DNA from: Plantactinospora sp. BC1
GTDB taxonomy: Bacteria > Actinomycetota > Actinomycetes > Mycobacteriales > Micromonosporaceae
Direction of reading: 5' to 3'
Length of the DNA: 64,000 nucleotides
Assembly: GCF_003030345.1 (NCBI RefSeq)
Contig: NZ_CP028158.1
Location: 5,456,001 to 5,520,000, forward strand
In this document: positions 61,417-64,000 of the stretch, one piece after another
Numbering within the stretch: position 1 is the first letter of the stretch
How the letters are laid out: each line of letters begins with the position of its first letter
Program-made: the position numbers and the translations under genes
The notes under the pieces: generated by a model
Told to the model about the DNA's origin: nothing
The model's input: only the letters and a program-made list of their open reading frames with translations
Database searches by the model: none

Positions 61417-62513
61417 CGGTGCCCTTCCTGGACCTGCGCGCCGCGTACGCCGAACTCCGCACCGAACTGGACGCCGCCTACGCCCGGGTGCTGGCCTCCG
61501 GGCGGTACGTGCTCGGGCCCGAGACGGAGGCGTTCGAGGCCGAGTTCGCCGCCTTCTGCGGCGCACCGCACTGCGTCACGGTGGGCAGCGGATGCGACGC
61601 GCTGGAACTGGCCCTGCGGGCACTCGACATCGGCGACGGCGACGAGGTCATCGTGCCGTCGCACACCTTCATCGCGACCTGGTTGGCGGTGTCGGCGGCC
61701 GGCGCCCGGCCGGTGCCGGTCGAGCCGGACGAGCGGACCGGGACGATGGACCCGGCCCGGATCGAGGCCGCGATCACCGGTCGGACCAGGGCGATCATGC
61801 CGGTACACCTCTACGGCCACCCGGCCGACCTGGACGGGATCAACGAGGTGGCCGCCAGCCGGGGCCTGGCGGTGCTGGAGGACGCAGCCCAGGCCCACGG
61901 CGCCCGGTACCGTGGCCGTCGGGTGGGCGAGGGTTCGACCGTGGCGGCGTTCAGCTTCTACCCGGGCAAGAACCTCGGCGCGATGGGCGACGGCGGAGCG
62001 GTGCTGACCGCCGACGCCGGCCTGGCCGAGCGGGTACGGCTGCTGCGCAACTACGGCTCGCGGGTCAAGTACCAGCACGAGTTGCGCGGTACGAACTCGC
62101 GGCTCGACGAACTCCAGGCGGCGTTCCTGCGGGTCAAACTGGCCCACCTGCCGGAGTGGAACCGCCGTCGCGCCGAGGTGGCAACGCGGTACCTGACAGA
62201 CCTCGCCGGGCTGCCCGGACTGACACTGCCCGGGGTGGCGTCCTGGGCCGAACCGGTGTGGCACCTCTTCGTGGTCCGGACGGCGGCCCGGGACCGGCTG
62301 CGGGCGGCACTGCACCGGTCCGGCGTGGAGACGATCATCCACTACCCGGTGCCGCCGCACCTCGCCCCGGCCTATGCCGGCCCCGACGTCCCGGCCGGCG
62401 GATACCCGGTCGCCGAACGCCTCGCCGACGAGGTGCTCAGCCTGCCGATCGGCCCGCACCTGTCGGCCGAGCAGGTCAAGACGGTGGTCGCCGCCGTACG
62501 CGCCGGACTGTGA
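61413..62513 (+). CDS. DegT/DnrJ/EryC1 sugar aminotransferase
   Basis: 366 residues, PLP fold type I. The PLP Lys is K186 in FSFYPGKNLGAMGDGGAV; VPSHTFIATWLAVSAAGARPVP and MPVHLYGHPADLDGI are typical. From memory of family members it is closest to TDP-3-oxo-6-deoxyhexose 3-aminotransferases (DesV, TylB, FdtB), so a 3-amino sugar is the likely product. No 4,6-dehydratase or ketoisomerase gene is in the window; these steps must come from elsewhere, unless the Gfo/Idh/MocA oxidoreductase makes the 3-keto substrate directly. Last gene of the NRPS transcript. Confidence 0.9.
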   Translation: MTVPFLDLRAAYAELRTELDAAYARVLASGRYVLGPETEAFEAEFAAFCGAPHCVTVGSGCDALELALRALDIGDGDEVIVPSHTFIATWLAVSAAGARPVPVEPDERTGTMDPARIEAAITGRTRAIMPVHLYGHPADLDGINEVAASRGLAVLEDAAQAHGARYRGRRVGEGSTVAAFSFYPGKNLGAMGDGGAVLTADAGLAERVRLLRNYGSRVKYQHELRGTNSRLDELQAAFLRVKLAHLPEWNRRRAEVATRYLTDLAGLPGLTLPGVASWAEPVWHLFVVRTAARDRLRAALHRSGVETIIHYPVPPHLAPAYAGPDVPAGGYPVAERLADEVLSLPIGPHLSAEQVKTVVAAVRAGL

Positions 62514-62604
62514 CCGCGCCCGGACTGTGACCGCACCGGACCGTGACCGCACCGGACCGTGACCGCACCGGACCGTGACCGCGCGGGACTGTGACCGGGC
62601 CCGG
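62508..62604. repeat. Six-copy tandem repeat, 16-17 base unit
   Basis: The unit CCGTGACCGCACCGGA, with slight variation, occurs six times from 62508. The first copy includes the last Leu codon and TGA stop of the sugar aminotransferase gene, so the array begins in the coding end and runs into the intergenic region. Copies 3 and 4 are identical. Confidence 0.75.
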
Positions 62605-62676
62605 TCGCCGCGCCGAACCGGGCGGGACGGCGGCCGGCGCGGTGACGGGGCGGCGCGGTGACGGGGCGACAACCGG

Positions 62677-64000
62677 TCAGGTTCCGATGATCCCGCCGTC
62701 CTCCTTGCGGATCACCAGGGTGGCGGAGCGGGGCCGGCCGGCGGGATCGAAGTCGGGCCAATTGCTGACCGCGCGCGGGTTCTCCGGTGTCGGGCTGCCC
62801 CAGGCCGGGGTCAGCTCGCCGGGGTGCTGCACGTTGACGAACATCGTCCGCCGGTCCGGCGTCACGGTGATCCCGGTGATCTCGCAGCCGCGGGGACCGA
62901 CGAGGAACCGGCGGATCTCGCCGGTACCCGGGTCACACGCCAGCATCGCGTTGTTGCCTATCCGGTCGTACCCCCAGCCGGGGGAGTTCAGCACGTAGTT
63001 CGACACGTCGGTCTGGATCCACAGCCGACCGTCGGGGTCGAACCACAGCCCGTCCGGCGAACCGAAGATGCCGGCGTCGTCCAACCGGACCCGGTCGTCG
63101 TACGCGGGGTCGCCGCCGAGCACGAAGACGTCCCACTCGAAGGTGGTGGCGGTGTTGTCGTCGCCGCTCTCCCGCCACCGGATGATGTGCCCGTACGGGT
63201 TGGGGGTCCGGGGAGTCACCGCGTGCGCCCAGCCGGAACCGTTGGAGAGGCTGGCGTAGACCGCCGAATTCTCCGGGTGCACGCTGATCCACTCCGGCCG
63301 GTCCAGCGGGGTCGCGCCGAGCGCGTCGGCGGCCCGCCTGGTCCGCAGCAGCACGTCGGCCTGGTCCGTCCAGCCCTGCGCCGGGGTGAGCGGCCCGTGA
63401 CCGAAGCGCAGCGGCAGCCAGCGGCCGGTCCTGTCGTCGTCGAACCGGGCGACGTAGAGGGTGCCCTCGTCGAGCGGGCTGCGACCCCGGGCCCGCATCG
63501 CCGCCCAGGGGGCCGCGCTGACGTACTTGTAGATGTATTCGCCGTCCTGGTCGTCGCCGCTGTAGACCACGAGGTGGCCGCGCGACTCGGTGACGGTCGC
63601 GCCCTCGTGCTTGAACCGGCCCAGCGCCGTACGTTTCACCGGGGTGGAGTCCGGCCGGAACGGGTCGATCTCCACGACCCAGCCGAACCGGTTCGGCTCG
63701 TTCGGGTTGCGCGCCAGGTCGAACCGGGGGTCCGCCAGGTGCAGCCGGTAGTCCAGCCCGGTGCGTGAGATCCCGTACCGGTCGTGCTCGGGGCCGGGCG
63801 TCCAGGCCGGGTCGGCGGTGCCGAAGTAGATGTTGAAGTTCTCCTCGCAGGCCAGGTAGGTGCCCCAGGGGGTGACCCCGTGCGAGCAGTTGTTGAGGGT
63901 TCCCCGTGGCAGGCCGACGGCGCGCAGCGCGGGATGGCGCGGCGAGACCGGCCCCGAGTACGTCATCCGGGTCGTACCGTTGATCCGCCGGTTGAACGGT
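62677..64000 (-). CDS. PhoX-family (DUF839) phosphatase, 5' part outside window
   Basis: 441 codons are visible; the frame stays open to the last base, and the residues at the edge (INGTTRMTYSGP) are internal to the family, so the start lies beyond the window. PhoX enzymes are secreted Ca2+/Fe-dependent alkaline phosphatases exported by Tat. Typical parts are NNCSHGVTPWGTYLACEENFN, GWVEIDPFRPDSTPVKRTALG, LVVYSGDDQDGEYIYKYVS and WIQTDVSNYV. It releases phosphate from organic esters outside the cell. It is outside the biosynthetic cluster and on the opposite strand. Confidence 0.88.
   Translation of the reverse strand, partial: PFNRRINGTTRMTYSGPVSPRHPALRAVGLPRGTLNNCSHGVTPWGTYLACEENFNIYFGTADPAWTPGPEHDRYGISRTGLDYRLHLADPRFDLARNPNEPNRFGWVVEIDPFRPDSTPVKRTALGRFKHEGATVTESRGHLVVYSGDDQDGEYIYKYVSAAPWAAMRARGRSPLDEGTLYVARFDDDRTGRWLPLRFGHGPLTPAQGWTDQADVLLRTRRAADALGATPLDRPEWISVHPENSAVYASLSNGSGWAHAVTPRTPNPYGHIIRWRESGDDNTATTFEWDVFVLGGDPAYDDRVRLDDAGIFGSPDGLWFDPDGRLWIQTDVSNYVLNSPGWGYDRIGNNAMLACDPGTGEIRRFLVGPRGCEITGITVTPDRRTMFVNVQHPGELTPAWGSPTPENPRAVSNWPDFDPAGRPRSATLVIRKEDGGIIGT

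Overview
High-GC (about 70 % or more), GC-ending codons, frequent GTG starts and head-to-tail overlaps of one to four bases point to an actinomycete. The gene types (DUF2795, MEDS-domain anti-sigma-like kinase, SpoIIE phosphatase, GH6 cellulase with a CebR-type operator) suggest the Micromonosporaceae; that placement is an inference. No rRNA, tRNA, CRISPR array, transposase or phage gene was seen.

Region 1 (1-16.3 kb) is ordinary chromosomal content: DUF2795, SRPBCC and general-stress proteins, two MFS exporters, a multidomain SpoIIE phosphatase, a cation/proton antiporter, a MEDS/ATPase protein, a secreted GH6-CBM2 cellulase behind a CebR-like operator, an XRE/MmyB regulator, a DUF1684 protein, a small regulator with two matching inverted-repeat operators, a PIMT-like methyltransferase and an acetoacetate-decarboxylase-like protein. 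A perfect 40-base palindrome lies at 11655-11694.

Region 2 (16.3-30.6 kb) is a purine-to-glyoxylate catabolic locus. One tightly overlapping minus-strand operon carries uraD, uraH, urate oxidase, the three xanthine dehydrogenase subunits, a guanine/8-oxoguanine deaminase-type amidohydrolase, a DUF6986 aldolase-like protein, allantoinase, allantoicase and a phosphotransferase. A PucR regulator is divergent from it and a MocA-type molybdenum-cofactor cytidylyltransferase follows. The set covers guanine/xanthine to urate, 5-hydroxyisourate, OHCU, allantoin, allantoate and ureidoglycolate.

Region 3 (about 30.7-62.5 kb) is a biosynthetic gene cluster that I do not recognise. It has a dissociated NRPS: a free PCP, a free ACP, a stand-alone adenylating enzyme, a stand-alone condensation protein, MbtH and a 2571-residue synthetase with order A-PCP-C-A-PCP-E-C. 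Hand-read specificity codes suggest Asn-like then Gly. The E domain has lost its catalytic residues, which fits an achiral Gly. The synthetase ends in a condensation domain and no thioesterase is present. Precursor and tailoring genes include a diaminobutyrate-type aminotransferase, a diaminopropionate ammonia-lyase-like PLP enzyme, two PhyH-type dioxygenases, an FkbM methyltransferase, a formyltransferase, a DAO-type flavoenzyme, an SDR, a Gfo/Idh/MocA oxidoreductase, a DegT sugar aminotransferase and two GT1 glycosyltransferases. A heterodimeric ABC exporter and an APH-type kinase may serve export and self-protection. A protein of unknown type (42658-43461) and a truncated adenylation-domain relative (60667-61416) are the most novel parts. 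No pathway regulator is encoded here, but StrR-like inverted repeats recur upstream of several transcripts. The likely product is a short glycosylated, modified peptide.

Region 4 (62.5-64 kb) is a short tandem repeat and the 3' part of a PhoX-type phosphatase gene running off the window.
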